From positions 97,868 through 161,867 of the forward strand of contig KQ965839.1 in assembly GCA_001574975.1 (NCBI GenBank): 64,000 nucleotides of DNA. Direction: 5' to 3'. This DNA is from Gonapodya prolifera JEL478 (lineage: Eukaryota > Monoblepharomycota > Monoblepharidomycetes > Monoblepharidales > Gonapodyaceae). The notes beneath the pieces are model-generated. The model saw nothing but the letters and a program-made list of their open reading frames with translations. It did not search any database and was not told where the DNA came from. The position numbers were made by a program, and so were the translations under genes. This document shows, in pieces, positions 1-14,144 of the stretch; positions within the stretch are counted from its first letter, which is position 1, and every line of letters begins with the position of its first letter.

Positions 1-1987
1 GTCATCAAATTTGCCGCCGTAGATGGATTTCCCGCCCGTGCCGTTTCCCTTGGTGAAGTCGCCGCCTTGACACATGAATTGCTGTAGGGGTGCGGCGAGG
101 GTGGGTAGTGGTCGTGGGAGGGAGAGTTGGGGTCAGAAGTTGGAACACACCAGTTCGGTCCCATCAAACCACCCTCATCCTCCGAGCCCCCAAACCCAGC
201 AACGTACCGGAATAATCCGGTGAAAATGGCTCCCCTTGTACCCGAACCCTCGCTCGCCCGTACAGAGTGCCCTGTTCGATCATTTCCAGACCCACACAAC
301 AAGGGCCAGGTGTCGGCATCGAGATCGGGAGGGGCAAGTGCAAGTGCGGCCCCGAACACCACCGGGCAGGTTTCAGACGGGCAACGTCAGCACACCACCC
401 TCCCCACAGCAACCACAGCCACGACCCACCTGAAGTTCTCGGCCGTCCTGGGCACGATGTCCGACCGCAGGGTCATCTCTATCCGCCCCGCGGGCTTGCC
501 GCCGATGGAAATGTCGAAGTAGACTCTGTGGGGTGGGCAGTAGGGAGTGGTGAGAGGTGGAGATATCAGGATGAGTACGGAGGTGCGGTTGGAGGAGACG
601 GTAGTAGCACGGAATGAGAAGTCGCTCTGTCCTTGTCCAACGAGTGCCTCCCGACTCCACGCGAGCGTTCGGTCCAACCGGTCACTTAGCCCGCCTCACT
701 GAAGCGATTCGAACTGACCGACCTCGCGTCCTTCCCCTCCACATCACCAGCACAACTGGCACTCGTGAATCCACCCTCGTACTCCATTTCCCATTACGCC
801 ACCTCATCTCCATCATGCCTGGCGCTCACGACCGTCCACTTGCCTCCCACCTTCCCTGGTTCACAAACCGAACCGTCCCACACCACCAGCCCCTTACCCT
901 CCCCCTACCCCCTCCATACAGCGTAACGCACCTCGGCAACCCATCCCTCCTCTTCTGCTTCTTCGCCTCGGTCTGCCCCGTCTCTCCCTCCTGTGTCCTC
1001 TTCGCCCCAGCTCCCGAACCAGCGGGTTCGGGCTCGGCGGCAATCGTCGTTCCTCTCGCCCGCGCACGGTCCTCCTCGTCCAAATCCGCCGTCGGGGCGG
1101 GAGCGGGATTCGTGCCGTCGTCGTCGTCGGGAGGGAGCTGCGCGACGTGCGTGCGGAGGTAGGCGTCGTCGGACCAGACTGCGCGGGTTTGGGGAGGGGG
1201 GGGACGAAGGTGAGTGTGAGTGGGAGTGGGATTGGAGGTGGATACAAAGAGGTGAGAGGGAATCAAGTATTTGGGTCTGCGCTCCGCTCTGCCCTTAGGA
1301 CCTCCGCCGGTCAATAAATTCTCTAAGTGCGGATACTCTGCCTTATATCAGACGCTCCCACGTGGATGTAGGATTCATTCGCTTCTATCGGACTCTTTGA
1401 CCACTGGAATTCTCCTTTTCGTACGTCCGTACTCCATGCTCTGACGGTTCATTCGTTGTTTCTGGCCGGGACTTCGCCTCCAGAGGACTCCTTGGCCTTC
1501 CACGTGATACACTCCAGACCTTGGCGTCGCTCCAGGCCACTGGAGTCCATTCCGCTTCGCTCCATTCCGTTTCGTCCCATTCGGTTTCGACAACCACTCA
1601 CTTGGTTTGTTTGAGCCCATTCCATAGCCCCTTCCCGGTCTGGCCATGTTGCACCTGAGGACCTTGCCGTACATCTCAGCAAGGTTCATGTTGTCTATGG
1701 CGGCTTTGGCATCGTCCTCGAGCTCAAACTCGACAAACGCGAACCCCCTGTGCTTTGCGTTTCCCGAGGGGTCCGGCGGCATCTGCACGCCCGTGATGTC
1801 GCCAAAGGGCAGGAATGCAGATTTGAGGAGCGCGGGAGTGACGGATTCGTCGAGCCCGCCTGGCAGAGAGAAGGGGAGTCGTGAGTGGGACGGGATGGGG
1901 GCGACCGAGGGTGTTTCCCGCGAATGTTCACGCACCGACAAAGACTGTTGTCTTGATGTTTCGTATGGTGTCAATCAGCGACCCCAT
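1..1987 (-). CDS. PPIE: Nuclear peptidyl-prolyl isomerase E (RRM + cyclophilin), 3' end off window
   Basis: Spliceosome-associated cyclophilin with an N-terminal RNA-recognition motif and a C-terminal prolyl isomerase domain. Six exons can be read on the minus strand with consistent phases: 1987-1936, 1859-1602, 1178-932, 525-430, 271-208 and 81 to beyond the edge. Exons 1-2 give the RRM ([18 protein letters not shown], then HRGFAFVEF as RNP1). Exon 3 is the acidic linker beginning IWSDD, which matches the PPIE linker. Exons 4-6 give the cyclophilin core: [35 protein letters not shown], then [17 protein letters not shown], which contains the catalytic QFMCQGG segment. The end of the cyclophilin domain lies outside the window. 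The start is the first ATG after the short divergent intergenic region. Identification is secure from domain order and linker. Confidence 0.95.
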
Positions 1988-2056
1988 TTCAGACGACGGT
2001 GAGTGGGAGTGGGAGTGGGAGTGTGTAACTGTGGTCCCCGCGTCTTCACCCCACCC
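1988..2056. promoter_or_regulatory. Very short divergent promoter between PPIE and COG4
   Basis: Only 69 bp separate the PPIE start (1987, minus) from the first ATG of COG4 (2057, plus). The interval contains a short tandem of GTGGGA units near 2003-2022. Both genes must share this interval as promoter and 5' UTRs, or use transcription starts inside each other. Inference from gene positions; no promoter element was recognised. Confidence 0.5.
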
Positions 2057-5000
2057 ATGTCCCCTCCGCTCTCCCCCTCTCGCACCTCGCACCCCCGCGC
2101 GCACTCCCGCTCTCCCTCGCAGTCCCGATCCCACTCCCCCTCGCGATCCCCCTCGCCCGCACCCTTCGATGCCCATCTCACCCCAATCGAGTCCATCAAG
2201 GATGTCCAACAGGCTCGCGCGCTCCTGGCATCAGTCGTACAGCAAGAGTCTGCGCTTGACGCGGAGCTCGACACAATGCTGGCGCAGTCGGGGGGCATAA
2301 CGGACGCGCTCGCGTCGTTGGATAATATAAGGTGATGGTTCTTCCACACAGTCACTCGTTTTTCAATTCATTCGACACGAGGCGGGAGGCGGAGTTGAAG
2401 GGCACAGATTGGAATGTTGCGAGAGGAGCGGGACGTCTTGCTCGACCTCGCCAGTCGTCACGTGGTGCGGTCGAGTCCACAAGGAGGTTCCAATTGCACT
2501 CCAAAGACATTTTCATCCATATCCGGACAGTACAGGCGATACTTTGCTGCCCGCAAGTTCAATCTGCACGACGGGCGCAATGCATTCACGTGGGAAGCGT
2601 ACTCAGAGCTCAAAGATCCAGGACACCTGGATTTGGACAACAACATGCTGAGCGAATTCCGAGCCTTCAGTGGAACCAGAACACTAACGCAGCACAGGGC
2701 TCGTCATCCAACGGATGCAGCCCACCTGCGCACGGAACGTCTCTCTGCTCTCCACGACGTGACAGCCCTGCTCTGCTCTGCTCTCCACCGCACCCCCCCC
2801 CCACCCCTACGCACAGACCTCACATCGCAACCCTCCTCTCGGACTCGTTCCAACTGCAAGCCATCGTGCACAAAGCCGCGGGCCTCGCCAATCGAATCTC
2901 GTCGCAAGTGTCCGCCCTCGACGCCAAGCAGGCACGCGTCGCGCAGGCGGTGAAAGTTGTTGATGGGGTGAGGGAGTTGCAGGTGCGTTGGCTGTAGTAT
3001 GGGGTGGCAAGGAGGGGGGATTCCTGCCGGGTGACACTTGCATAACTGGAAGTGTCGGCCGACGCATGTGGATTGGACGATCAATGTGGTTTGGCATGTG
3101 GAACGTAATGGGAACAGCGTCATGTGGAACCTTGCGCAAACGAGGGAAGCGTTTTTATCGAGCAACGGGCGGACAGCGAATTGTGGGACTATTTTTCAAC
3201 AAGAAGAAAACCTGGGGGGGCGCACCAATCTGGCTGCTGTTCATGGCGCGTCTCGCGTTAAATCCTTTCTATTCAGCCCGTCTTAATTCTGACCTTCGAT
3301 CGACTCACTCCCCACTCACAAACTTGACCTCTGTTCCCACCCACTTCCCACACCCCAAAGTCCATCCTCCACACCCTCACCAACACCCCACTCACACCGT
3401 CCAACCTCCCACAAGCAACCGGCGCTTCTGCGCGCTTCCTCCTTCTGGACCCAACACTGCTGCGCTCTGTCCTCGCCACGCCCTCTATGGACGCGTCCGT
3501 CTCGCTCCCAACACCACCCGCGGGATCGCTGGCGGCGCTGGGCGGCGTAGACCCCGTCGGAAGAGTCGAGGAGGCCCGCGCGACCCTCCGGACGGTCCTG
3601 GAGGGGCGCTTCGACGAGGCAGCGGTCCAGAAGGGCGGTGGCGGTAGCGCCGTGGATGTGTTGGTGATGATGGCCCAGGCCGGGTTCGGAGAGGTCGGGA
3701 TGGAGAAGATGGCTGCGTGGGCGTGTGGGGAGGTCGGCAGGGCGGGGAGTGAGGGGTTGAGGGGGGTTGGCAGCGGTGAGTTGTTCATTGAGGGAAGGTG
3801 TTCAGAGAAGCAGAGCTCGGAGCAGGATTGGACGGGTCAACGCTGTCACTGGGACAAGATCATTTTTTATACACCTCTGCTTTTCTGGGTGGCATCTTGG
3901 CGGATCATTGAGTGTCCCACAAAGTGTCGCCTCCAACTGCGTTCTTGACCGCTCACCATCCCTACCCCTACCCCAGCACCACCTCCCGCACACTTCGCGC
4001 ACCTTTTCACGTCCTTATTCGAGCACATTGCGGACCTCGTCGACCGCCTGCAGCCCGTAGTAGAAGCTCACTTCGGCGGTCGTACTCGTACGCGGTACCT
4101 GTGCAGACGCCTGCAGAGGGAGTGCGACGTTCAGGCGACGTTGGTCGTCGATGCGTTTTTGGAGAGGAGGGAGGTGGCGAGGAAGGTACGTTGGTGACTG
4201 TTTAGATGAAGAAGGGGGGGCTGTGGTGATGGGAAGAGGAGAGCGTGGGACTCTGAGAAGTGTTCTCATACCACAGGTCGATCTTTAACCTCCATTCCGC
4301 AAATTACCCCACCCCCAGTGTGCCGCCGCTCGTTCCTTCCGCCCCTCCACCGGGCGATCTACGCCAGGCGCTCCCGGCTCGCTTCGTGGGACAACTTCCC
4401 CCATTGCTCCGTCACCCACCTCGGCCGGGAGCTCAGGCGTTGACGCGCGGGATCTTGACGCCGTGCTTGTGGAGCTCGCGACGATGGGGCAGAGGGCGGC
4501 CATGTATGAGAGGTTTTTGGTCGGGAGGGTTGGGGTGAGTATTAATGAGCGGGTGGAGCGCAGCGCTGATGAGACCAATTATTCTTGTTGCCTCGTTAGC
4601 AGGACCTTACACCGACGTCGGCGCACTCAAAGAGTAAAGATGATGGTCGGAATGGAAGTGTAGATGCTGGGGATGACAACGAGGACTTCGTGCGGGGAAG
4701 TAAGCTGGCGGCTCGTGTGCAGGAGCTTATGGGGTATTACGTGCAGCTGGAGGAGTTGTTTGTGAGGATGAGTATTGAGAAGGTGCGTAGGAATGTGTTA
4801 ACTATGACTATCACATTTGAATACGTGAACGCTATCTCCTCCCACCAGGCGCTCGCAATCGACACCGTAGATGACGCCACAAACACATCCTCTTCCCCCG
4901 ACGACGTTTTTTACGTCGTACGCAAATCCTTAGAGCGCACACTGTCTTCACTCAGTGTGGACTCGCTATGCGCCATGCTGAATCTCGTCGGACGCGTCGT

Positions 5001-6146
5001 CGAGGAGGACTACGTGGACGTCTTGGGCCGCCGTGTGGGCGGTGCATGGGCAAGCCATCCGGACCCGGACCGGGCACGGCGGCAGTTCATGGTGGCTGTG
5101 AACGACACTGATATGGCGGTGGGGTACGTCCACAAGCTGGTGGGGGAAATGAGGGAAGCTGTGCCGGGCGTGTTGGGTGGAGAGGTGTACGAGCGGAATA
5201 GAGAAAAGATAGGAAGTTGTCTGGCCGGGTTGGAGGAGTACGCGGCTGGGTTTAAACAGTTGTTGAAGGTGAGTTTCGTTGGGTGGGTGATGTTCTGGTG
5301 TTGAGCGCCTATATGGTACATCGATAATGTTCCACTTGTTGCCGCTTTCTGCCTCCTCAGAACTGGATCGAAAACCTTTTTTCGCAAACTCTTCGCCCGC
5401 GACTGCGTATCATGCTCAGCGAAGCCCTCAAAGACGTCAAGTATGTACTCACCGAAGAAGAGTACAATGATCTGCAGGAAGGCTCCTTCGCGAAACGTGT
5501 CGCGGGTACTTTGACGAGGTTGATGGAGACATACGAGGTGTGTGTGCTCGAGGTGTGTTCACCGAGTACATGGCCTCTAACTTTTGGTCGGGTCAGAACA
5601 CGTACACCGAGAACAACTTCGCCGCAACAATGAACCACGTATTGGATTACGTGGCGAAGGAGTGGCAAAAGCACATTTTGGCTAATTTGAGGTTTAACCA
5701 GGTATGTTTGATACAAGTGTCGCTCCAGGTTCCACATCACCTACGATCGTCGTTCCCTCTGTCGCGACCAGCTGGGAGCGATCCAATTCGACAAAGATGT
5801 GCGCTCGTTGGCTGCTGCGCTATCGGCTATGACAACCGTTAACGTGCGAGACAAGATGGCGCGCCTGACGCAGATTTCGAATCTCGTGAACCTTGAGTAA
5901 GTGGCGTCGATGTTTGCACATTTGACCAGAGAAGTGCCTCACCGTGGTGTCGTTGTTTTTAAAGGCGTGTTGCGGAAGTTTACGACTATCAGAGCTCGCT
6001 GAATCTTTCGGCAGCAGATATCAGGACAATTTTGGCGCTGCGGTAAGCAAACATCAGAAAGAACGCACTTCCGGGAATTTACTCACGTGTAATCATTTTG
6101 CAGAAGCGACTTCCCCGTAGACGAGATTGCCAGACTTCGCCTGTAA
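2057..6146 (+). CDS. COG4: Conserved oligomeric Golgi complex subunit 4
   Basis: Subunit of the COG tethering complex, acting in retrograde vesicle transport at the Golgi. Exons read approximately 2057-2332, 2813-2982, 3358-3775, 3979-4185, 4318-4534, 4602-4782, 4849-5268, 5361-5701 (frame broken near 5538), 5772-5896, 5965-6042 and 6104-6146. Recognisable family blocks are ARALLASVVQQESALDAEL at the N-terminus, RVQELMGYYVQLEELFVR followed by DDVFYVVRKSLERTLSS in the middle, and the C-terminal run LGAIQFDKDVRSL ... RDKMARLTQISNLVNLE ... SDFPVDEIARLRL before the stop. The N-terminal 30 residues are Ser/Pro/Arg-rich. In the 5361-5701 exon the reading frame shifts at a GTGTGTGTG run; removing one GT unit restores it exactly, so a sequence error is as likely as a true lesion. 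The intron at 2333-2812 is unusually long (480 bp). Confidence 0.93.
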
Positions 6147-6305
6147 ATTGGACCTTATCATGGAGTATGTCTTTACCATCACCGTCTTGAGCAAGCGACA
6201 CAAGATATCCTCATGCCACATGTATCGTTGCATCAAATACTATAACTAGGACTTTTGCGGAATATCGTCAGTGGAGAATGGTCATTTCCGCAAATGTGGA
6301 TGATT

Positions 6306-7849
6306 TCAGTCTATTTCCCCCTCGTCCTTCATTTCACCTTCGTCTATGTGATCATTCTCAAGAAATCGTCTCCGGAGCTCGTTAAGCGCCTGATTATACA
6401 ACCGCCCAACCTCGGCCTTCACGTCCCCCTTCAAAGCCCTTTTTACATTCGAATTTCGGTGCCATCGGTGTACCACGTACCCTTGCGGTAACACCCAAAA
6501 CTGCACCCCGCGGTATTGCAGCTCTATGCTGTGCAAGCGTTTGTTAAAGGAGTATCCGCGAAACCGCTCATCAAATGAGGGTAACTGGTCTCGTCGGGAG
6601 ATGTAGTATGGCTCATATTTTCGACTCGGTTGGCGGGGGTTGACGGGGATGAGGTATGGAAGCGGCGGGTTGGAGAGCCACATGGGATAGTTGGTGAGAG
6701 CCTGGAGATGAAGGTGAGCAAAACAGGATCTTGGAAGAGGACAAGGACAAGGCGTACCCACATGCGTTTCTGTGATTTTTACGTGGTACTCGGAGAGATT
6801 GCCCCGGCACCACAGATCCACCTTTTCCGGGTCTCTTGTTTCCCTGGGAATGATCTGTCCTAAATCAACAGTCCTCGGTTGTCATCGAGTCCTCTCAGTG
6901 GTAATGTATGGTAAAGGTAGGACTCACTTGAATGAAAGGGAACCAAGACACCCGCACTGCATAACACTGAGAAACGATTGCGGGTGAAATTTTGTGGCCC
7001 GGTGATTTTGGATGTGAGCTCAAAGGCAGGAATGACGAACACTGCTACGCGACCCTACTTCAACCATTTAGACGATGACCACATGGCAATACGAGTCAAA
7101 GGTGGTATATTCACTTCCGAAGCAGAGCGCATCCATTCAAGCATCTGCGGCATCATAAGTGCTTTGTAGAGCCCTTCCGACGGCAAGAAATCGACGTCAA
7201 TCGAAAAGACAAATTCTGTTGTGCACTGTTTCAGCGCCAGGTTTCTGAGGTGGTTGATAGGATAAAGAATGTCGTACGGGTGGTAAGTCTGTCAAAGTGT
7301 CTCGGTGGTGGGTAAACGATGATCACAGATCAAGAACAAAAATTTGCATACCAAATTTGATGGAGCAACAAAGTGTGGCCCCAAGACAACCGTCAATACC
7401 ATACGACCATTGGCGACAGGTTGCAGCGTCTTTTTGATGTCCTCTACGACGCGGACAAGACTCGCATTTTTGGGGAGATCGTCGATGTAGAGGGCGACAG
7501 ATATTGGACCCTCCCACAAAGTTGCGAGCATTTCAAGGCGGTCTAATCGATCGAGCGAAAGCTGGGTGAAGATTGTGACATCGCTTTCGTGCCGGGATTG
7601 GGAAGGCGCAGTCAGGAGGGGGACAGTCTTGTACTCTACGACAGCTCTGGGAGCACTGGCGCTTATGTTTAATTCATGGCGAACTGAAGAATCGATCTCT
7701 GTGTGTCCTCGTTTGAGGCGGGGGAATCTATGTTGATCCCGACGAAGAAGGAGAATCGATCCAACATTTTGGTGAGTTAGCAATGAGAGGACGACGAGAA
7801 ACAATGCAAGGACTGCAAGAAGACGCGTGCATCTTCTTGCTCTGAGCAT
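6306..7849 (-). CDS. LARGE/B4GAT1-type glycosyltransferase (GT49), type II membrane protein
   Basis: Golgi-type glycosyltransferase of family GT49. The start at 7849 opens with a short basic tail and a single membrane anchor (LLAVLALFLVVLSLL), giving type II topology. The stem is followed by DVTIFTQLSLDRLDRLEML and LWEGPISVALYIDDLPKN, diagnostic of LARGE-type GT49 domains. The next exon has HPYDILYPINHLRNLAL and FVFSIDVDFLPSEG, whose DVD is the metal-binding DxD. Further exons give FVIPAFELTS and near the C-terminus DERFRGYSFNKRLH and FWVLPQGYVVHRWH, a family hallmark. The stop is at 6306-6308, convergent with COG4. In animals relatives build matriglycan on alpha-dystroglycan; the fungal acceptor is unknown. 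Several small exon joints between 6620 and 7040 were not resolved exactly. Confidence 0.88.
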
Positions 7850-7972
7850 GTGTGATGAGCCTCATAGATGACACACTTTTGGGCTCGCCGTGGTCACAAA
7901 GAGGAGCCCCTCACTTGGGTGAATCATTGGCGACATCGCCAGGTTCCCCCTTTTTGACGCTTCTCAGGCGAG
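7850..7972. promoter_or_regulatory. Divergent promoter between GT49 and desaturase genes
   Basis: 123 bp between two start codons on opposite strands. No clear TATA box was recognised; assigned by position only. Confidence 0.4.
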
Positions 7973-9758
7973 ATGGTGGCGAAAGACGCCGCCAAGGTCA
8001 TCACGCTGTCGGAATTTAAAAGGCGAAACGCTACCGGAGAATGTCTGATTGTGTTCGATGGTAGCGCTTATAATCTCACCTCGTTTCGGAAGAAACATCC
8101 CGGTGGACCATTGGTTATTGAGCATCTGAAAGGTAAAGCCATATCTGGGGGATGGAGGGGCAAAAAGCGCTTTCTGATCGACGTTCGAATGCAACACGCA
8201 AAGGCAAGAATGCAACGGACGTAATGATCGCATACCATCCAGACGACGTAATCCAGAAGCGTTTGCCATATTTCTTGGTCGGGAAGGTGGTGGACGATGG
8301 TGTTGACAGTGGTATCGAGTCGAGCGACCCCGACGAAGCTGCTGTTCCTCAGCAAACCACCCCAAACGCTCCTTTGAGCTCCGTGGAGAAAGCAGGTGGT
8401 GCGGTCGGCTATGGTGCCCTCGTCTCCAACTCCGAAGTCTCCAAGGATTATCGTCGCCTCCATCAGCAGCTCAAGGACCTTGGATTCTTTGAAACGGACT
8501 ACTCCAACTATATGCGCGAGGTGATCAAGTACCTCATCTGCCTCACTATCATCGTCTACACGGGAATATTCGCCCCTCGACACATCCTTTCTTATGTTGT
8601 ATGTGCGGCGACAACAGCGTTTATGTGGCAGCAAATGGCATTCGTGGGACATGACATTGGCCACAATGCAGTATTTCATAACGCCAAGCTGGATTATGCC
8701 GTTGGAACAGCCTTTGGAAACCCACTCTTAGGCATTAGCATCGGTTGGTGGAAGAGCAACCACAACATCCACCATGTGGTTACAAATTCGCCCGAGCACG
8801 ACCCGGACATCCAGCACCTGCCATTCTTTGCTGTCTCTTCGAGGTTTCTAACCAAGCTGTATTCCTCTTACTATGGTGTGACCTGGTGAGAGCTCAATGT
8901 TCCATTGAAGGTTGAAGTCATTCCTCAAGAAATGCACTATTTCAAGGGACTTCCCCAATGACCATTTCGCAAAGCTTCTCGTTTCAATGCAGCACAACCT
9001 CTACTACCCCATTCTCTGGTGTGTCACATACCAACATCCTCTCGTACATTGCAATAGCTCATATCCCTACCATACACAAGCTTTGCCCGCTTTTTTCTGT
9101 ATCTCCAGTCAGTGAAATACCTCTTGTCGCCTTGGTGCCCGTACCGCTTGTGGGAAGTTGGCACCATGATTTGCTTTGCCTCGTGGCAAATCTTTCTGGT
9201 GTCTCATTTCCACTCATGGACCGGCATTGCCATCTACGTGTTTATGTCGCACGCTCTCACCATGATACTGCACCTTCAAATCACTCTGAGCCATTTTTCC
9301 ATGCCAACGCAGGATCCTCCGGAGAACGAGGACTGGGCGACTAAAGCACTGCGAACCTCGCTTGACGTTGAGGTAGGACTTTGAAGGGAAAATGAACGTG
9401 CTCAAATTCTGACAAGATTGAACGCTAGTGCCCTGAGTGGTTGGACTGGTTCCACGGTGGCCTCCAATTCCAGGTCGAGCACCATCTCTTCCCTCGAATC
9501 GCTCGTCACAAGCTCCGCCAAGTACGCCCATACGTCGCAGACTTTGCAGCCCGGCATGGATTGTCGTTGAATTCGCAGTCATTCTATTATGGAAACGTGC
9601 TGCTGTACCGCAACTTCAAGGAGATCGCAGACCAAGTGGTGAGTACTGCAACAATGACGTTCCAACCAGACCAAATCTCATCCCTAAAACTACCAAAGGG
9701 ATTTGCTTGGGGTCGTATTGGGGGAGAGAAAGTAAACGTTGCAAAGAAGCTTCAATAA
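7973..9758 (+). CDS. Cytochrome b5-fused delta-8 sphingolipid / front-end fatty acyl desaturase
   Basis: Membrane di-iron desaturase with an N-terminal cytochrome b5 electron donor domain. The start ATG at 7973 opens the b5 domain, with heme motif HPGG (FRKKHPGGPLVIEH). The desaturase part has the three histidine boxes: HDIGH near 8650, HNIHH near 8762 and QVEHH near 9475. The glutamine replacing the first histidine of box 3 is the hallmark of front-end desaturases. Predicted membrane segments flank boxes 1 and 2. Exons include 7973-8130ish, about 8200-8885, a small exon near 8960-9020 (LVSMQHNLYYPIL), about 9084-9372, and 9430-9758. Overall layout fits fungal delta-8 sphingolipid desaturases acting on ceramide long-chain bases in the ER. 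A delta-6 type acyl desaturase cannot be excluded from motifs alone. Confidence 0.9.
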
Positions 9759-9770
9759 AATAGAAGGTAG

Positions 9771-9797
9771 ACTCTCTCTCTCTCTTCTTCTTTCTGG
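9771..9797 (+). repeat. Polypyrimidine CT run
   Basis: A (CT)n-rich stretch of about 25 bp lies between the desaturase stop and the LYS12 start. It is either downstream of the former or part of the LYS12 promoter, where CT-rich blocks are common in fungi. Confidence 0.6.
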
Positions 9798-9899
9798 TTA
9801 GGCGTGAGGAATTTAGTCGAAGATGTGGGAAGGGAAGAATTTTTTCTGAATACCAATGACCGGGGATGTAATCAATCGTGTAAGCTTTTCAACATAGCG

Positions 9900-11467
<1,568 letters not shown>

Positions 11468-11584
11468 TTACGATGATGGCTCGTGCCTCGTTCGACCATT
11501 GCAAAATGCACGTTTCGGTATTCAACCATGCAATGTGTATTGTCCATGCTGCAATAATTACGCACTCTATTCGCATACATATTT

Positions 11585-14144
11585 TCATTTCGAGGCAACC
11601 TGCACCGTGACCTTGTGGTAAGCGTTCCCGTTGAACCCCCGAAAGTTGTACACCAAATCGAAGCTCCGTGGCTGCTCCCCGCCACTCGAATCCCGCGCCC
11701 GACACATGAGCGTCAACTCTTTCCCCCGCTCAAGAGTCTTTGTGTCCACATCGAGCTCCCATTTCATCCACGCCCAACCTCGATCAATCGACACGAGAGC
11801 GTCCCTCTTCGCGTCAGGATCCGATACGTTCTTTTCGACCCATTCTTTCCCTTGGTCCAGCCGCGCGGGAGCCCATGTACTGCCCCCGTCGACGGACACC
11901 TCCACAGAAGTGATGAGTTTCCCATCCCCGGACCAAGCCCAGCCCTTGACGGGCATGGTGGCGTCCGAAGGGGAGATTCTGTCCCCAGGGGTCGGATGTG
12001 AAATTGCAGAGTTTACGGGCATGGTTTGGATGGCGGGGACGGTGGAGTAGTCAGCTGTATCGGGGGTGACGTGGGGGGGAAACATCTGGGAATCCGGACG
12101 TCATTTCCCAGTTGGCGACGCCGTTCACGACCTGGTCCTACCTTATAATCTCGGCGTTGCCACTGTACAATGTTCCAGGGTTGTCAAAAAACATGCCCGT
12201 TCCCTCTGGTTGAACAAGTAACGCAACCGCCCACCTGAGCGTGACTCTCCTCCTTGGAGACAACCACCCGTTTCAAAAACTTGACGCTACGAGCCGCGAC
12301 GTGTCCCGGCACGATGACACGCAGAGGGGACCCGTGGTCGCGGGTGATGGCCTCCTCATTGTGTTCGTAGGCCACGATGACATCGCCCAACGGATCGAGG
12401 GCCTTGGAGAGCGGTATGGAGGAGCCGTACTTGTCAAGAGCTTCGAACTGAAAGATGGGTCGCGTGCATTGCGTGTCATCTCGAGAAGTGGAACCAGCGG
12501 CGCCAGTCAAAACATGCCTGCACGTGATGCAATCCCCCCCGCTCTGATGTCACTCCGACACGCTTTAGTAGGTCCTTGAGGGGAACTCCTGTGTACAGGC
12601 CACATGAAATGGCACCGGGTCCCCAAAGAATTCCCTGAACTGGCTTGAAAAGGTGCTGTGCGTGCCCAACGAAAACAAATTGGAGCGCGCGTCTCAGAAT
12701 GAGCACGCTCAAAATTCATCGCTGCCATCTGTTCCACCCACCATATCTTTGCGGCGATTACCCGCACACTGCACAACGGCAATCACCGACTTCTGCGCTC
12801 CGAGTCCAAGTCCACTTTAGTGAATCAGCCACGTAGAAGTGCCATGCAGGAGGTCGTAATCACCTTTGGCATTTTGCGCAGCTCATCCAAGTCGACCTCG
12901 TAAGTCTTTCCACCTTCGACTTCCACCAGTAACGTATGTTGCTCTTGTTCGAGAGGCACGCCGAAGTGGTTCCGAACGTAAAATGTGTCGACCGGTGTGA
13001 CAAAGTCGTCAGCGAGAGTGGATGGCGGGGACTCTTTTTTCCGAAGGGAAGTCACCGAAAAGACGGGCGAGTAGTTGCAGACCGTCATGCAAAATGGAGA
13101 AGGGGAAGAGTTGTTCAGGATGCCGAGTTTGTGGGGGAAGAACCAACACAACAGGGACGTGTGCTTACCAGCATTGCAGGGCCTCGTATTCAGCATGATC
13201 AACTCAGGCCCGCGAACGGGATCCAGGGCGAAGGGGTCGCCCACTTTGGACAAGTCCACGTCCCACTTTGCTCCTTCCTCCACGTTGCCGATCCTGTGCG
13301 ACTCGAGGATTTCCCACACGTGGTCCGCGGCGTGGTTTCGGTATACGCCCCAGAATGGGTCCACTGGTAAGAGCATCGTTGGAACAGGTCGAGGTGAGTC
13401 TCGTCTTCTCCTCTCCTCAAAAGTCTGACTCGGCCGTACCAGGTCCTCCTGCCGCCAACATGATTCGCTCCCCACCAGGATGGTTCTCGATGAAGCGTGT
13501 TACGTCGTACACACCCCTGCGATACGTGACCCAAACGCCAGGACCGTCGGGGGGAAGCTGGTTGTGGCTGGACACTTGTCGTTGGGTGTATGTGGGGAGG
13601 TCTACGCGAGGCGATATGAGAAGCCAGCTTATCGAAAATCTCGCTGAGCTTCAATACGAGTAGTGTTTCAAAGCGTCAGAGCGCCGAGCCGAGGTCCCTC
13701 GAGCTTTGAGTTCGTGCAACACGTTTACCCTCACAAGGAGAGCCTTCGGCTGTCCCTGTCATCTCTTTCCCCCAGCATGCTCGCCCCTGGTAGCGTACAC
13801 ACACCTGGCCTGAAGTCTCCTGCCATTTCTCCACCGTCCTCTGGGCCATTCTTTGCTGCCTCCAGGTCTACGAACCCGAGGGTAGTGAATGCTATCCCGA
13901 CGGCGCCACCTATCAGGGCAAATAGCGGTAGAAAGGGCCCACGCGACGAGGACTGTCGGGTGTTCCCGCTTGCTAGCGGTGATTGCGTGGAAATAGCCCG
14001 AAGAGTGCGTGCCCGGTGGGTGCCCTCCCATCGAACGGCGAGGGAGGAATGCCAACCAGGTCTGGTGTGGAGCGTGACCGACGCGAGTCCGATGTGTGCT
14101 GTCGCAATCGCATTTCGTGTAATGCGAGTGATGGGATTTCTCAT
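11585..14144 (-). CDS. SUOX: Sulfite oxidase, mitochondrial (cytochrome b5 + molybdopterin domains)
   Basis: Oxidises sulfite to sulfate in the mitochondrial intermembrane space. The start at 14144 gives an Arg-rich presequence, then a hydrophobic segment (LPLFALIGGAVGIAFTTLGF) typical of intermembrane-space sorting. A cytochrome b5 domain follows (GVWVTYRRGVYDVTRFIE then NHPGGE, heme ligand His). The molybdopterin domain contains PVDTFYVRNHFGVP, the QCAGNRR box with the Mo-ligand cysteine near 12,750-12,775, GAISCGLYTGVPLKDLL and RDHGSPLRVIVPGHVAARSV. The last exons form the dimerisation domain (MPVKGWAWSGDGKLITSVEV ... YHKVTVQVASK). Multiple short introns. It sits between LYS12 (convergent) and LYS4 (divergent, about 100 bp). 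Nitrate reductase was excluded: the order is b5 first and no FAD/NADH domain follows. Confidence 0.92.
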
